Origin: Trigonopsis variabilis
Lineage: Eukaryota > Ascomycota > Trigonopsidomycetes > Trigonopsidales > Trigonopsidaceae
Reading direction: 5' to 3'
Assembly: GCA_003707065.3 (NCBI GenBank)
Contig: PPXM03000002.1
Coordinates: forward strand, 1,178,001-1,242,000
Length of the DNA: 64,000 nt
In this document: in pieces, positions 22,099-32,887 of the stretch
How the letters are laid out: every line of letters begins with the position of its first letter
Numbering within the stretch: the first letter of the stretch is position 1
Translations under genes and position numbers: made by a program
Notes under the pieces: generated by a model
Told to the model about the DNA's origin: nothing
The model's database searches: none
Seen by the model: the letters and a program-made list of their open reading frames with translations, nothing else

Positions 22099-22867
22099 GA
22101 TGAGCCGATTCTTTCACCTGCTTATTGGATAAGACACACAAAAGATCGGGATGCTGTCGGTTGCGACGGGCAAGGTGGAAGCCGACTGTTGTACGCAATC
22201 AGATGGTCCTCCCAGCTGCTGTGCGACAGTTACTCAGCCTATATTGAGGCGGCATCTCGGAGATCCAGCAAATAGCTATCAAACTATTCATGTAGAAGGA
22301 ATATACGGGCTAATGTTTGCCTCCTTATTGCTTGAGCTGTGTATCCGAGTATGATACTTGATCATGTTGCTATATCGGTGGGACAGTTTGTGTAAAGATT
22401 AATGTAAATCGATTGGTCTATCGATTGGGCTATCGATTGGCTATCCATAATAGCGGGCCTTTTGTGTTAGGCAGCCGATGCCCTATGAAGCGTGGATTAT
22501 TAACAATATCGTACTCAGTCTATTATTTATTCAAACCGATTAACGTACAAATGCACTCATGCTATCCCTGCACTATATTTTTAATAAAAGGATATCTAGT
22601 GAATACAATTTCTGACACAAAGCTGAATTTCATCTTCCGAAAATCCTCCCTCATTGTCTTGTTATCTTGCTCTTCTCGCGATGAAACGCCGTACTGATAG
22701 TTACACGCAGTGCCCAGAATTACGGGTGTTGACCTTCTCTTGACAACGAAATTTTTTTTAATCTTTCTTCATCCTTCTCAACTACCGCCAGTCGAGACTC
22801 TCCAATCCACCAACCTTTAACTTTTTCTAAACCCTCTAAATCTCACTGAGCGCGTTTTGGCCTGTTT
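22099..22867. other. Divergent promoter region SLA2/eIF1
   Basis: About 770 bp between divergent starts. A short direct repeat is seen: ATCGATTGG occurs three times between 22409 and 22440. A pyrimidine-rich tract precedes the eIF1 start (22740-22860), as expected upstream of a strongly expressed gene. No coding signal. Confidence 0.45.
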
Positions 22868-23518
22868 ATGACCTCTATTGAGAACCTAAAGACATTCGGT
22901 ATGTGCATTCATTTCTTTGTCCTTTAAGATAGTTTCTAATGTTCTAGATCCTTTCGCCGACACTGGTGATAACGACGCTAGTCAGCCTGCTAATAATATC
23001 CGTAAGTGATTTTTTCGCCCCTCTTTTCCGTCGGGTGGCGTCACCTGTCACTCTGTTGTTCCGATAAACATTTTCTGGAGCCTTTATTGGCGGAGTCCAA
23101 TCTCTTACTCTACCCTATTACTATTTTTCTTTTTTCTTACAATTTTTCTAACTGGGCTTCCTATCACGGTTGGAATGGTGATTAATGCCTATGCCTCAAA
23201 GTCAACGGGGTTGCCACCGCAACAGCTACTCGGTGACGGAGGATTGGAGGACGTTTGCTAATTGGTCTAGATATTCGTATTCAACAGCGAAACGGTCGAA
23301 AGACTTTGACAACCGTTCAAGGTGTCCCTCCTGAATTTGACCAAAAACGGATCTTGAAAGCCCTCAAGAAAGATTTTGCATGCAACGGCAATCTAGTCAA
23401 GGATGAAGAGCTCGGTGAAGTCATTCAGCTCCAAGGTGACCAGAGAGTCAAGGTGTTGGGTTTCCTCAACGAACAGCTCCACATCCCTAAGAAGATCATC
23501 AAGATCCATGGATTCTAA
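22868..23518 (+). CDS. SUI1: Translation initiation factor eIF1 (Sui1)
   Basis: Start-codon stringency factor of the 43S complex. Three exons (22868-22898, 22948-23001, 23271-23518) give 110 aa: MTSIENLKTFDPFADTG, then HIRIQQRNGRKTLTTVQGVP, DQKRILKALKKDFACNGN and QGDQRVKVLGFLNEQ, i.e. the complete SUI1 fold. Intron 1 is 49 nt. Intron 2 is 269 nt, by far the longest seen here. The ATG has T at -3 (GTTTATGAC), a poor context. In many eukaryotes eIF1 mRNAs keep a poor context so that eIF1 limits its own synthesis (established for the family); that this applies here is inference. Confidence 0.97.
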
Positions 23519-23976
23519 GTGTCTCGAGGCCTCAACCAGTGCTCCCGTATCTCTTTCACTCTTCTCCTGGGACTACCCATTCGATATTACACGACCGCAT
23601 AGGGATCTGGCAAGGTAATGGGCATAATTCATTTTATAATCATGTTTTCTATTATGGACTGCCTCGCACATCGAGCATGGAAGGGGCTCTTTTGACTGAA
23701 CTGGTGATTAAGAATTACTTAAAGTCCGTCATCAGGCCTGCATGTGTCAAAGCAAGCTCACATGCGCATGGTTGAATGCCCTTTGCATTTGTCAGTCTTG
23801 TAGTGTCGGTTGGGAATCTGGTGAGATCTGTGTCTGGTTATATACTGTTTCACGGCTGGTTGGGTGCATGTTCGTTCGAGAGTTGATACACTTATCGTGT
23901 TTGCTTTTTTTTCTGTCTTTATCTATCGTGGTTTTTTTATTACATCAAATGCGTATCTCTAATTACATGCAGCGTA
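23519..23976. other. Convergent 3' region eIF1/NVJ2
   Basis: About 460 bp between two stops. A T-rich stretch (23905-23945) probably contains poly(A) signals for one or both genes. No coding signal accepted. Confidence 0.4.
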
Positions 23977-26900
23977 CTAGATGGCATTGTCCATATCACC
24001 ACTGTCTTCCTCCGTGTCCGGATAGAGACTCGACGATACACTCTCGGCCGGAACATGATGGGAAGAAGCAGGCTGTAAGGCATCCTCATCAGCTGTACTA
24101 CTCGTAGATGTTGCTATCTTCTTCATCGCACTACTGTCAAGGCCAGACATTTCCTTGGTGGTTATCATTTCACCTCCAATTTGATCAAGATCTGCTCCCA
24201 CGGTACTCTGGCCCTTCGCGCCCCCTCCTCGGATAAGATTTTCTTCTCCTGTATCTTTGGGTTTGTCAAAATCCTCAGCAAAGGTCTCTTTCTTGGGCGT
24301 CAAGGGCCGCTCGCGACGAGGAATAGGTGGGGGTAGCCCAGAAGGAAGCCCCATGTCGGAATTTTGGCGCGGCGGGAGGGCAGGAGGAACAAGACCATTG
24401 TTAATAAGACCTTTAAATTCAACGGGGCTGATAGGGACACTCTCCAGTACACCACTAGAAGGAACACGGCGAACGGAATGACTTCTTTGGGGAATTGGAG
24501 GAGGAGGATCAAGAGAAGGATGGGCCAGTACGGTTCGCGAGCGAGTAATGGAAATATTCTGCGCGCCTGGAATAGGTGCGTGAGCAATATTTGCCCTATC
24601 AGGAAGAGTAGGAGGGATGCCAGGAGGCTTCCGCGATGTCTCGGGTTGCTTCTCGTCGGAAGATGCTTCAGCTCCGACCATTTTCCTTGAAACCACCCGT
24701 TTCTCTTGCTTGACCGCTCCTCCTAATGGTTGATTGAGAGAAGACTGTAATACCTTAGCATCATGTTCGTGAGATAGAGGCAGTGAAATATCAGAACCAT
24801 GATTTGAAGAGTGCAGAGGAATGGAAGGCGGGCGAGCAACGGAAGGTTCAACAAAAGTGGGTATTTTCATGGCCACTTGAGGCTTATATGGGTCAGTTGT
24901 ATCGGAGTTCGGGAGGAAATATGAAGGTCGTGGCTGGTTTCTTTTCATAGAGTTATCAAATATAGAAGGACCATCGTCATATTGAGAAGGATCTTGCTGG
25001 TCATCTTCGAGGTTTTCCAAGGTGATTGGAGTACCCACAGTGTAGGTATGAGGTTTAACTGAATTGGTAAGTCTATCTGATTGCACCTGTGATGCAATCC
25101 TTCGGGCATTTTCTCGCTGCTCTGCAGTCTTCTTGGCAAAGTATCGCGAACCCCATTTCTTCACCGCCATAGAGGCGCTAGAGGCCGAATATGCTAGTGT
25201 TGAGGCTGCTCGGTCCATCTTTGTAGATTTAGGGGCAGCATACGGTGTATATCCAAATCCTTCCATGGTGTGGTAGGGGCGTTCCAGGGAGGCACTCGAT
25301 CCGCCGCCATCAGGCGAATGACTCTCCTCTTCGCCGTTAGGTGAATGAGCGTCAAGTTCAGATTCAAATTCATCGGCTAGAGAAGGTGATAAAGCATCTG
25401 ATGAGAGCAGATTCGGAGAAGACTGGGCCTCATAAGGACTACCAGGACTTAGAGGAATAGACATGGGTGATGCCGGCATAGGATCGGGAGAAAGGATAGA
25501 TAGTCCATCGGAGATTTTGTCGGATCCTTTATCAGACACCTTGTCAGGTACCTTCTCCGGCACTTTCTCCGACATTTTCTCCGATACTTTATCGGTCTTT
25601 TTTTCGGGCACATTATCAGACGGCTTCTCTCCAGCTTGAATTGACGAAGAATCATCTGTGGGATGACGTCGACGCAGATGTTGAACATTGGACAACGACT
25701 CTTCTCCTACAGGCTTTCTAGACACCGCTGTAGAGGCTGAGATGACGGAGATAGGTAAATTATTTGAAGGGATGGCGTTGGCAAAGGCGGCCTCTGCAGC
25801 AGCTTTAGCGGCCAAAGAGGCTTCACTATTGGATGCATTGAGAGGATTTGATTCGGTCAAGTTGGCAGCTGCCAGCAATGAAGCAGCAGCATGATCCCAT
25901 ATTCCTCCTCTGAATAGCTCTCCCGACGTGTCATAGAAGCTTATGTCATCCATAGCTGGGCTAACTAAAGCTTCCTTAACCGAGTCCCTGATGCGATTCT
26001 CAATGACTCTTGTAATCATGGAGCTGGTGATTTGACGAGAACTGACTACTGGCTCGACATGGAGATCCATGTCGGGTGGCGATGAGAAGGCGTACCATAG
26101 ACGGTTCGAAGGAGGAGGCTTTATCCGGAGCAAGACTGTTCCTTTAAGTTTTCTCAGCATTAGCGAAAGAACTAACGCGACTTCGCGTTGTTTAAATCGA
26201 GAACCGAATTGAAACAGCGCTTTTGTCGTCACTTCAGCTCTGAAGTTCCCCGCATAGGATACGTCGACTTCGACCTCTAATAGACCATCCGATGTAAGCT
26301 CCTTTAGTCGAGGATTTGTGAAATAAGGAGCAGCGCTACCACAAGACACGTGAGTCAACTTGATATCGTCAATAAAGTTAGGTCGACGGATTCGGACTAA
26401 CTTCTTTTCGATCCTTGATCGCACCCAGTCTTCCATAACTTTGGTTTTATGAAGAGAGAGGAACAGTCGGCCAATCAAGGCGTTTAGCCATCGACTGTGA
26501 AGTTGAGCGTCTGACGAGTGAAGGGTATTTATCATCTCAACCATTGCTTTGGGATTCCAGACCAAAGGAATCGCATGGATTGTAGGATCCATAAGTCGGG
26601 ATTGAGAGCTTTTATTGAATTGTTTTGTTCCCCTGACGAGGGCAAGATAGAAGTCCTCTTTCTCGGAACAGTTATCCGAGAAGAGATAAAAGGCTTTAGG
26701 AGGAGGTGTACTGACGTCCTGGGGAAGAGGAGTTCCGACAGGAATTAAGCAAAGACTATTGCGCTTAAGAAATAACTCCCCGTCGCTGAGATTAGGAGGC
26801 CAAATCGATACTTCATGATTGGCCAAAACGATCACTTGGCGAACTTTCAATTGCTGCTCATCTTCGTATAAGAATAAATTCCCATGCCTGACAGTTAGTA

Positions 26901-27403
26901 TAAAATGTAAGCTGAAAGCGAAAGCACCTTAACACAGCAAAATATCTCGCCTTCCCAGGGGACACCGAGGGCCCTCCTTCACCAGTCTTGGCTTGATTCT
27001 GAACTCCCTTCGCTTGTTTCGAAGATTTTGAGGATTTGCCTCCTAGTAATGTCTTATAAATTGCCGAATACGAGCTATCTCCTGCTGTCCAGTCACTTTT
27101 AGGAGGGTAAAGAATGAACTCCCTTGTCACGGTCAACCAACCGGTCTGATGAGCCTCCACCCCAGTTTCAGGCTCCTTCCGAATTATTTCTTCAACCATT
27201 TTATAATCAACAGCTTCACCGTCGATCTTGACTCCATCTTCTTCAAGAAGCGGCGCGTCATCGTCGTCTAGCTCCTTTGATCTGACCTCGCTGACGTCGA
27301 TGCTGGAGTAAATTAAAGCATATGCAAACACTGAAAGTAGTACTAATGGTATAAATGTGATGCCTCCCACCAAATACCAGAATAACGATGACAAAAATGC
27401 CAT
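23977..27403 (-). CDS. NVJ2: Nvj2/TEX2-like SMP-domain lipid-transfer protein
   Basis: ER membrane protein that moves lipids at membrane contact sites. Two exons (27403-26928, 26887-23977) around a 40-nt intron with a perfect TACTAAC branch give 1128 aa. A hydrophobic N-terminal anchor (FWYLVGGITFIPLVLLSVFA) is followed by a PH-like domain beginning TGWLTVTREFILYPP. The SMP lipid-binding domain starts near DWVRSRIEKKLVRIRRPNF and runs through LTSDGLLEVEVDVSYAGNF to VSPAMDDISFYD. The C-terminal ~600 residues are disordered: a K-[ED]-V repeat, Pro-rich PPIPRRERP and PPPIPQRSH segments, and an acidic end. This tail is longer than in the yeast protein (770 aa). Confidence 0.9.
25495..25625 (-). 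repeat. Lys-Val/Glu peptide repeat in NVJ2
   Basis: About ten degenerate 4-residue units ([DE]K[VMI][PS]) of the form EKVP, DKVS, DKGS follow each other in the disordered tail. The DNA is a degenerate 12-nt repeat. Confidence 0.7.
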
Positions 27404-30012
27404 GGCCAGGACGAAGAGCCTCTGGAGATTCAGTTACAAGGCGACGGACGATGACGGCAACCAAGTCCCAAGGCCTCGTGTCTCGATCGACAGGCAGCGA
27501 TTACCGAACGAAATTTCTCCTTTTAACTTTTTAAAAATTGGAACAAAGTTTTGGGGCTCTAGAACATGCTTTAATGTTTCAAGGTGTTGTTTGTGTTTCT
27601 GTTCTGCCGAGAAAGTGAGGAGAAGGAGTTTAAAAAGATACTGATCAGTAAACATTTGAAAAGAAATCAATGCAACTATAGTTAATAGAGATTCAAAATA
27701 GATAAGATCGAATAATTGAAGGTCTGGTCGATTACTCGGTTGAAAATCAGTGAGAAGAATCAGTTGGTCGAAAAAGACAAGTTTAAGGAAATAAAACTAC
27801 TACAACTGCTTGTCTGCTCAATAAAGCTAAATATAGTACTTCAATATCATAGAGACAGAGGTCATAATCTATACAGATAAATACAGAGACGTCAGTTGTC
27901 ATAGTCAGCTGGTTTATCTGTCCGCCCAATGCGAGCCTTATAAGTATCTACGACTTCCTTACCAAAATCTATGAGAAAATTATGGTCTTCTCTAGTCGGT
28001 AGATCTCAGTTCCTTATGCGTCGCCGGTCAATAGTTACTCAAGAGAATTTAGTCAATGAGAAACCCTTCTCATGCCGCGACTAAAAGTCGACATATATGT
28101 GAACTAATGGTCAACTTAGGAAGACAAAGTAGCACGAATGTACAGATCTGTTCGCTCCAGTCAGGGGATCTTTGGCCGTCAGAGAACCGCTGACAAACTT
28201 GACATACTGGAGAAATACAAGTTCGTCCGTGCTCGAGAAATACAGACTTGCATAATTGCTCTCACCCATAAAAGAAGACGAAAAGATCAAAAAATCATGA
28301 TAGAACTCAAATAGCGAATACCTAATACCTCGGCAAGCCCAGCTGGCACACATATTGATGATGAGGATATCTTTTCATGAAGACATGTATTCTGAGCACA
28401 TCCAAAGTCCTATCGTGGATAAACTTGGCGATAGTTTCTACTCCAGATTTCATTTTCATGTTTTTTATACCCAGATGACCTGAAGCGCCAGGCGAATAGA
28501 GAACCATATCTAATACTTTTGTATGATAGGATAGTGTATGTTCAATATGGGAATCAGCTAATAATCACTCAAATTCACAAAACTGTATTTTCTATCTAGT
28601 CACTCTGTCTAGTATATGCTCCTTTCTTTACCAAAGACATCTGAGATAAAAGTAATAAATTTTCTGATGCCTTTAATGCATTTACTTAGTGCTAATAAAT
28701 AGCTGTAATGATAAGCTAAGGACAAAGAAGTACTATATCACTGAACGACATTGTTGAGACAGGTTCACCTGGGTATTTCTTTCACCACTCTTCAATGTTC
28801 GACGCCATTGCCGTGTATCGTGGCCTGAGCCGCACAGCTCATCTGTGGAGTAGAGGATGCAAGCCATTCCATATCCATTCTCCTTTCGACCTTCAATCGA
28901 CTTATTCATGTGCAATCGCTCTACGGTAACAAATATAATTATGGAAATGAAGTAGTTTACCCCTTGGATGGTTGAAAGGATCTCTTTTTGTTCTAGCTTG
29001 ATGGTCATGAGTCTTTATATCTGTTAGGACGGCACGCCATTGTCTTCGGTTGCAGAATTTACATCTTCTAGTCATTCTCATTGTGATTCTGGTCTTGTGA
29101 TTTCGCGGTTTCCCTTGAAAATCTCTGCAATTCGGCGTACAGTTATCTCCACGGGCAACCTTTCCCTAATGGGAATAGAATGAGACACAATTGTTTGTTT
29201 TCCGAATAACCAATAACACCAAGGCTGATGTAAAAAGCAAATAGACAAGCTATGCAATGAAGAATGTAGAAAAATCACATCACTATGGCATTGAAGGAGT
29301 TAGCTGTACTCCAATGGTCGTGTGAATTGCTAATTTGACATTCGAAACAATGATAGGATTCTCGTCACAGCCGTCGTGACCATTTTCATACTACTCAATA
29401 ATCATATTACTCTTGTAGAGTCACTCAATGGCGTCGAAGAGGAAGACTGCATATCCTACTTCGCTCCTACAAATCAAAATGCTCTACATAGAAGGAACGG
29501 GACCAGGCGTCTCGTTAAAAGGAAAAAAAGACCAATTGAGAGTGTAAAGTAGCTGGGGTTAAAGAATGCTTATGAGATAATTGAGACTAAAACTTACTCT
29601 ACTTGATTGGGAAAGAAATGCTAAACCCGGACTGGATACTAAAACGAACGCTTCAAGAATTGACTAACTAGTAACCCAATCGATAACCTCGTGGAACGAT
29701 CAATGCAAACGGAAAAAAGTAGATTGTCGATTGTTTCAGACTGGGCTCGAGAAGGAGACCCGAGGGTGCCCTTCCTCAGTTACCGAGAGGTCGTCGACCA
29801 AAGCTCATTGGGAGATGAAGGCTCATCACCCCACGCTCGGAAGTTCGGAAACGGAAATGAATAATGAAAAGAGCAGGGAATATTGGAGCGCCTCAATTGG
29901 CTAAAACTAGATTATTATATAAATAAATAATATGATAGATAGAAAAGAAGCGAGTATAAGTTAGTAGAAGGTCGTAGTACCTTCTAGCAACGGCCTGTTA
30001 CGCCGCATTGGA
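27404..30012. other. 2.6 kb region with unresolved coding-like pieces
   Basis: AT-rich sequence between the starts of NVJ2 (-) and HSP104 (+). No complete gene could be built. Minus-strand pieces with protein-like character occur at 28507-28322, 28004-27892 and around 29190-28900 (one short frame there begins MRMTRRCKFCNRRQW), but phases could not be joined convincingly. No transposase, reverse transcriptase or terminal repeats were seen. It may hold an intron-rich gene, a decayed gene, or only long promoters. Confidence 0.4.
27892..28507 (-). other. Unresolved minus-strand coding-like segments
   Basis: Segment A opens at ATG 28507 and runs to a GTATTA donor at 28328; it encodes SGVETIAKFIHDRTLDVLRI and KRYPHHQYVCQLGLP. 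A terminal segment after an acceptor at 28005, 28004-27892, encodes REDHNFLIDFGKEVVDTYKA and ends at TGA. Between them two overlapping frames are both open (28300-28110), so the middle exon is ambiguous. Unrecognised. It could be a real multi-exon gene or a remnant. Confidence 0.3.
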
Positions 30013-30020
30013 GTGACGCC

Positions 30021-30056
30021 TTCCAGATTTGGAAACGAGGTGGTGAGGGTATATAA
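30021..30056 (+). promoter_or_regulatory. HSP104 core promoter: TATA box with heat-shock-like palindrome
   Basis: TATATAA at 30050-30056 lies 35 bp before the HSP104 ATG. Just upstream, TTCCAGATTTGGAA (30021-30034) is a palindrome of TTC/GAA units resembling a heat-shock element with imperfect spacing. Further TTC/GAA pairs occur at 29652-29659 (TTCAAGAA, correct spacing) and in the inverted repeat AGAAGGT...ACCTTCT at 29966-29985. Binding by heat-shock factor is inferred from these sites and from the gene's identity. Confidence 0.45.
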
Positions 30057-30090
30057 GGGCAAGACAATACAATGGCGAGCTATCAACATA

Positions 30091-32751
30091 ATGTCTAATT
30101 TGGAACTTACAGACCGTGCTACCAAGATCATTCAAGATGCGGCAGAAATTGCCCAAGAGCATGCAAATACTCAAATTACTCCTATTCATTTATTATCGGC
30201 CATGACGGCTCCCGAACCGGATGGGTCTCCTTCCTATTTACGAACGATTGTTGAAAAGGCGAAATATGACTGGCAAGAGCTCGAAAGGACAATCAATCGA
30301 GCTGTGGTCAGACTTCCTACTCAAGATCCTGCTCCCGACCAGGCTCTCCCTTCATCGGCTACGTCAAAGGTGTTACAAGGAGCTAACAAGTTCAAACAAC
30401 TCCAGAAAGATTCATATATTGGCCAGGATCACATCTTACTAGCTTTATTGGAAGATCCGTCGATTGATGCAGTTTTGAAGGAATGCCGGATTCAACCAAA
30501 GACATTGGAAAGTGCGCTTACATCTATCCGAGGCAATCGACGGATAGATAGCAGAGTCGCAGACACTTCCCAGCAATTTGAATTTTTGTCGAAATATGCA
30601 GTTGACTTGACTGCAAAGGCCAGAGAAGGCAAACTGGACCCGGTAATTGGTCGAGAAGAAGAGATTCGTCGATGCATTCGAGTCCTGGCCCGACGGACCA
30701 AGTCTAATCCTGTTTTGATTGGTGACCCTGGTGTTGGTAAGACTTCAGTTGTCGAAGGAGTCGCTCAAAGAATCGTGGATGGCGATGTTCCCAATATCCT
30801 GGCTGGGTGCCGATTGATGTCGTTGGATTTGGGAGCATTGAAAGCTGGAGCTAAATACCAAGGTGAATTCGAAGAGCGAATTAAAGGCGTTTTGAAAGAA
30901 ATCGAGGAATCTAAAGATATGATTATCTTGTTTGTTGATGAGATCCACATGCTTATGGGCGACGGCAAGACCGATGCTGCCAACTTACTCAAGCCTATGC
31001 TTGCCCGAGGTGACCTTCATTGTATCGGCGCCACTACTGTCGAGGAATATCGAAAGTATATTGAAAAGGATGCTGCTTTCGAACGTCGGTTCCAGAAGAT
31101 TGACGTGAAGGAACCAAGTGTGCGAGAAACGATTGCCATTCTCCGAGGTCTTCAGAACAAGTATGAATTGCACCATGGTGTTCGAATTCTGGACTCTGCT
31201 TTAGTCACTGCTGCCCAATTGGCTTCTCGGTACCTCACTTACCGAAGAATGCCCGATTCGGCTGTTGATCTTATCGATGAAGCTGCTGCTGCTGTAGCTG
31301 TGGCCCGCGACTCACGACCAGAGCAATTAGATACGATGGAACGCCAGTTGCAGCTTCTTCAAGTCGAAATCAAAGCATTGGAACGGGATGCCAGTGCAGA
31401 TGTCACTACCAAGGATCGACTCGAACAGGCTAGACAAAAGGCAGCCTCAATTGAGGATGAGCTACGTCCCCTACGTGAACGATTCAACGAGGAACGAAAA
31501 GAGTTTGAAGAAATTAATGAGCTCAAGAGACGAATGGATGAACTTGAAGTCAAAGCTACTGATGCCGAACGTCGCCGCGACACTGCGACCGCTGCTGATT
31601 TGAGGTACTTTGCTATCCCCGATGTGAAGAAACGCATTGAAGAATTAGAAAAGGAGAAGGCCGAAAAGAGCAGTCAAATGTTGGAAGATGTCGTCACTTC
31701 TGACAAGGTCGCTGAGACCGTTGCTCGACTCACGGGTATCCCAACCCAGAAACTCACTCAAGCGGAAAACACCAAGCTCATTAATATGGAACGCGAGCTT
31801 GGAAGACAAGTTGTTGGCCAGGGCGAGGCAGTGAAGGCTGTGTCCAATGCTATCCGGCTTCAACGTGCTGGCTTGGCCAATCCTAATGCTCCCGCTTCTT
31901 TCCTCTTTATGGGTCTTTCTGGATCTGGTAAGACTGAGTTAGCAAAGAAATTAGCTGGATTCTTGTTTGCCGACGAGAAGGCCATGATCAGAATCGACTG
32001 CTCTGAGTTATCTGACAAGTGGTCTGCTTCTAAGCTTCTCGGCGCTGCCCCTGGTTATGTTGGTTACGAGGAGGGTGGTATCCTGACTGAGGCGCTTCTC
32101 CGTCGTCCTTACTCTGTTGTTCTGTTTGACGAAGTCGAGAAAGCTGATCCAGCTGTCCTCACTGTCCTCTTGCAGATTTTAGATGATGGTATTGTCCACG
32201 CCAGCTCTGGAAAGCTAGTCAACTGCGCCAACTGCATCATTATCATGACTTCGAATCTTGGAGCCCAATGGGTTGAAAAGTGCCCAACGGATCACATCGA
32301 CCTTGTGACCCGAGATCATGTTATGGATGCTGTTCGAGCCCACTTCCGACCGGAATTCTTGAATAGGATTTCCTCAATTGTGATTTTCAACAGACTATCC
32401 AAGAAGAATATTCGGAAGATTGTTGAACTTCGTCTCAAGGAAGTGGTGCAAAGAATGGAAGCTGCCAACAAGAATATCACGCTGGATGTCGACAGTGCTG
32501 CCAAGGACTATTTGTGTGAACATGGATACAGCAAGGACTTGGGAGCGAGACCACTAAACCGTGTCATCCAAAACGAGATTCTTAATCCCTTGGCTGTCTT
32601 GATCCTTAAGGGACAAGTATTGGATAAAGAAACTGTTCACATTACGGCTGATTCTAAGGGAATCAAGATTCAACCTAACCACGAGGCTGACACAGAGATG
32701 CTTGACGAAGACATGGATGGTGATTATGAGATGGAAGATGAGTTAGATTAA
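30091..32751 (+). CDS. HSP104: Hsp104/ClpB disaggregase
   Basis: Hexameric AAA+ chaperone that threads aggregated proteins through its pore with Hsp70. Intronless, 886 aa from ATG at 30091; the frame is open further upstream but has no in-frame ATG. The N-domain starts [23 protein letters not shown]1 has Walker [14 protein letters not shown] and Walker [12 protein letters not shown]. The coiled-coil middle domain (about 410-530) separates it from NBD2, with [16 protein letters not shown] and [11 protein letters not shown]. The acidic C-terminus resembles the yeast Hsp104 tail. A short overlapping upstream ORF starts at ATG 30072 and stops at 30098, across the main start, but may lie before the transcript start given the TATA position. 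Confidence 0.98.
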   Translation: MSNLELTDRATKIIQDAAEIAQEHANTQITPIHLLSAMTAPEPDGSPSYLRTIVEKAKYDWQELERTINRAVVRLPTQDPAPDQALPSSATSKVLQGANKFKQLQKDSYIGQDHILLALLEDPSIDAVLKECRIQPKTLESALTSIRGNRRIDSRVADTSQQFEFLSKYAVDLTAKAREGKLDPVIGREEEIRRCIRVLARRTKSNPVLIGDPGVGKTSVVEGVAQRIVDGDVPNILAGCRLMSLDLGALKAGAKYQGEFEERIKGVLKEIEESKDMIILFVDEIHMLMGDGKTDAANLLKPMLARGDLHCIGATTVEEYRKYIEKDAAFERRFQKIDVKEPSVRETIAILRGLQNKYELHHGVRILDSALVTAAQLASRYLTYRRMPDSAVDLIDEAAAAVAVARDSRPEQLDTMERQLQLLQVEIKALERDASADVTTKDRLEQARQKAASIEDELRPLRERFNEERKEFEEINELKRRMDELEVKATDAERRRDTATAADLRYFAIPDVKKRIEELEKEKAEKSSQMLEDVVTSDKVAETVARLTGIPTQKLTQAENTKLINMERELGRQVVGQGEAVKAVSNAIRLQRAGLANPNAPASFLFMGLSGSGKTELAKKLAGFLFADEKAMIRIDCSELSDKWSASKLLGAAPGYVGYEEGGILTEALLRRPYSVVLFDEVEKADPAVLTVLLQILDDGIVHASSGKLVNCANCIIIMTSNLGAQWVEKCPTDHIDLVTRDHVMDAVRAHFRPEFLNRISSIVIFNRLSKKNIRKIVELRLKEVVQRMEAANKNITLDVDSAAKDYLCEHGYSKDLGARPLNRVIQNEILNPLAVLILKGQVLDKETVHITADSKGIKIQPNHEADTEMLDEDMDGDYEMEDELD

Positions 32752-32887
32752 GTGCTTTTTAATGAATAGTTTGATTTATGGTACGAAACGTTGTAGTATT
32801 GAATTAGCATACTTTACAATAGATCTATTTTACACCGAGAATTGGAATGATGCGAAGGTATCGAACGTAATAATGATTAACAGGAGA

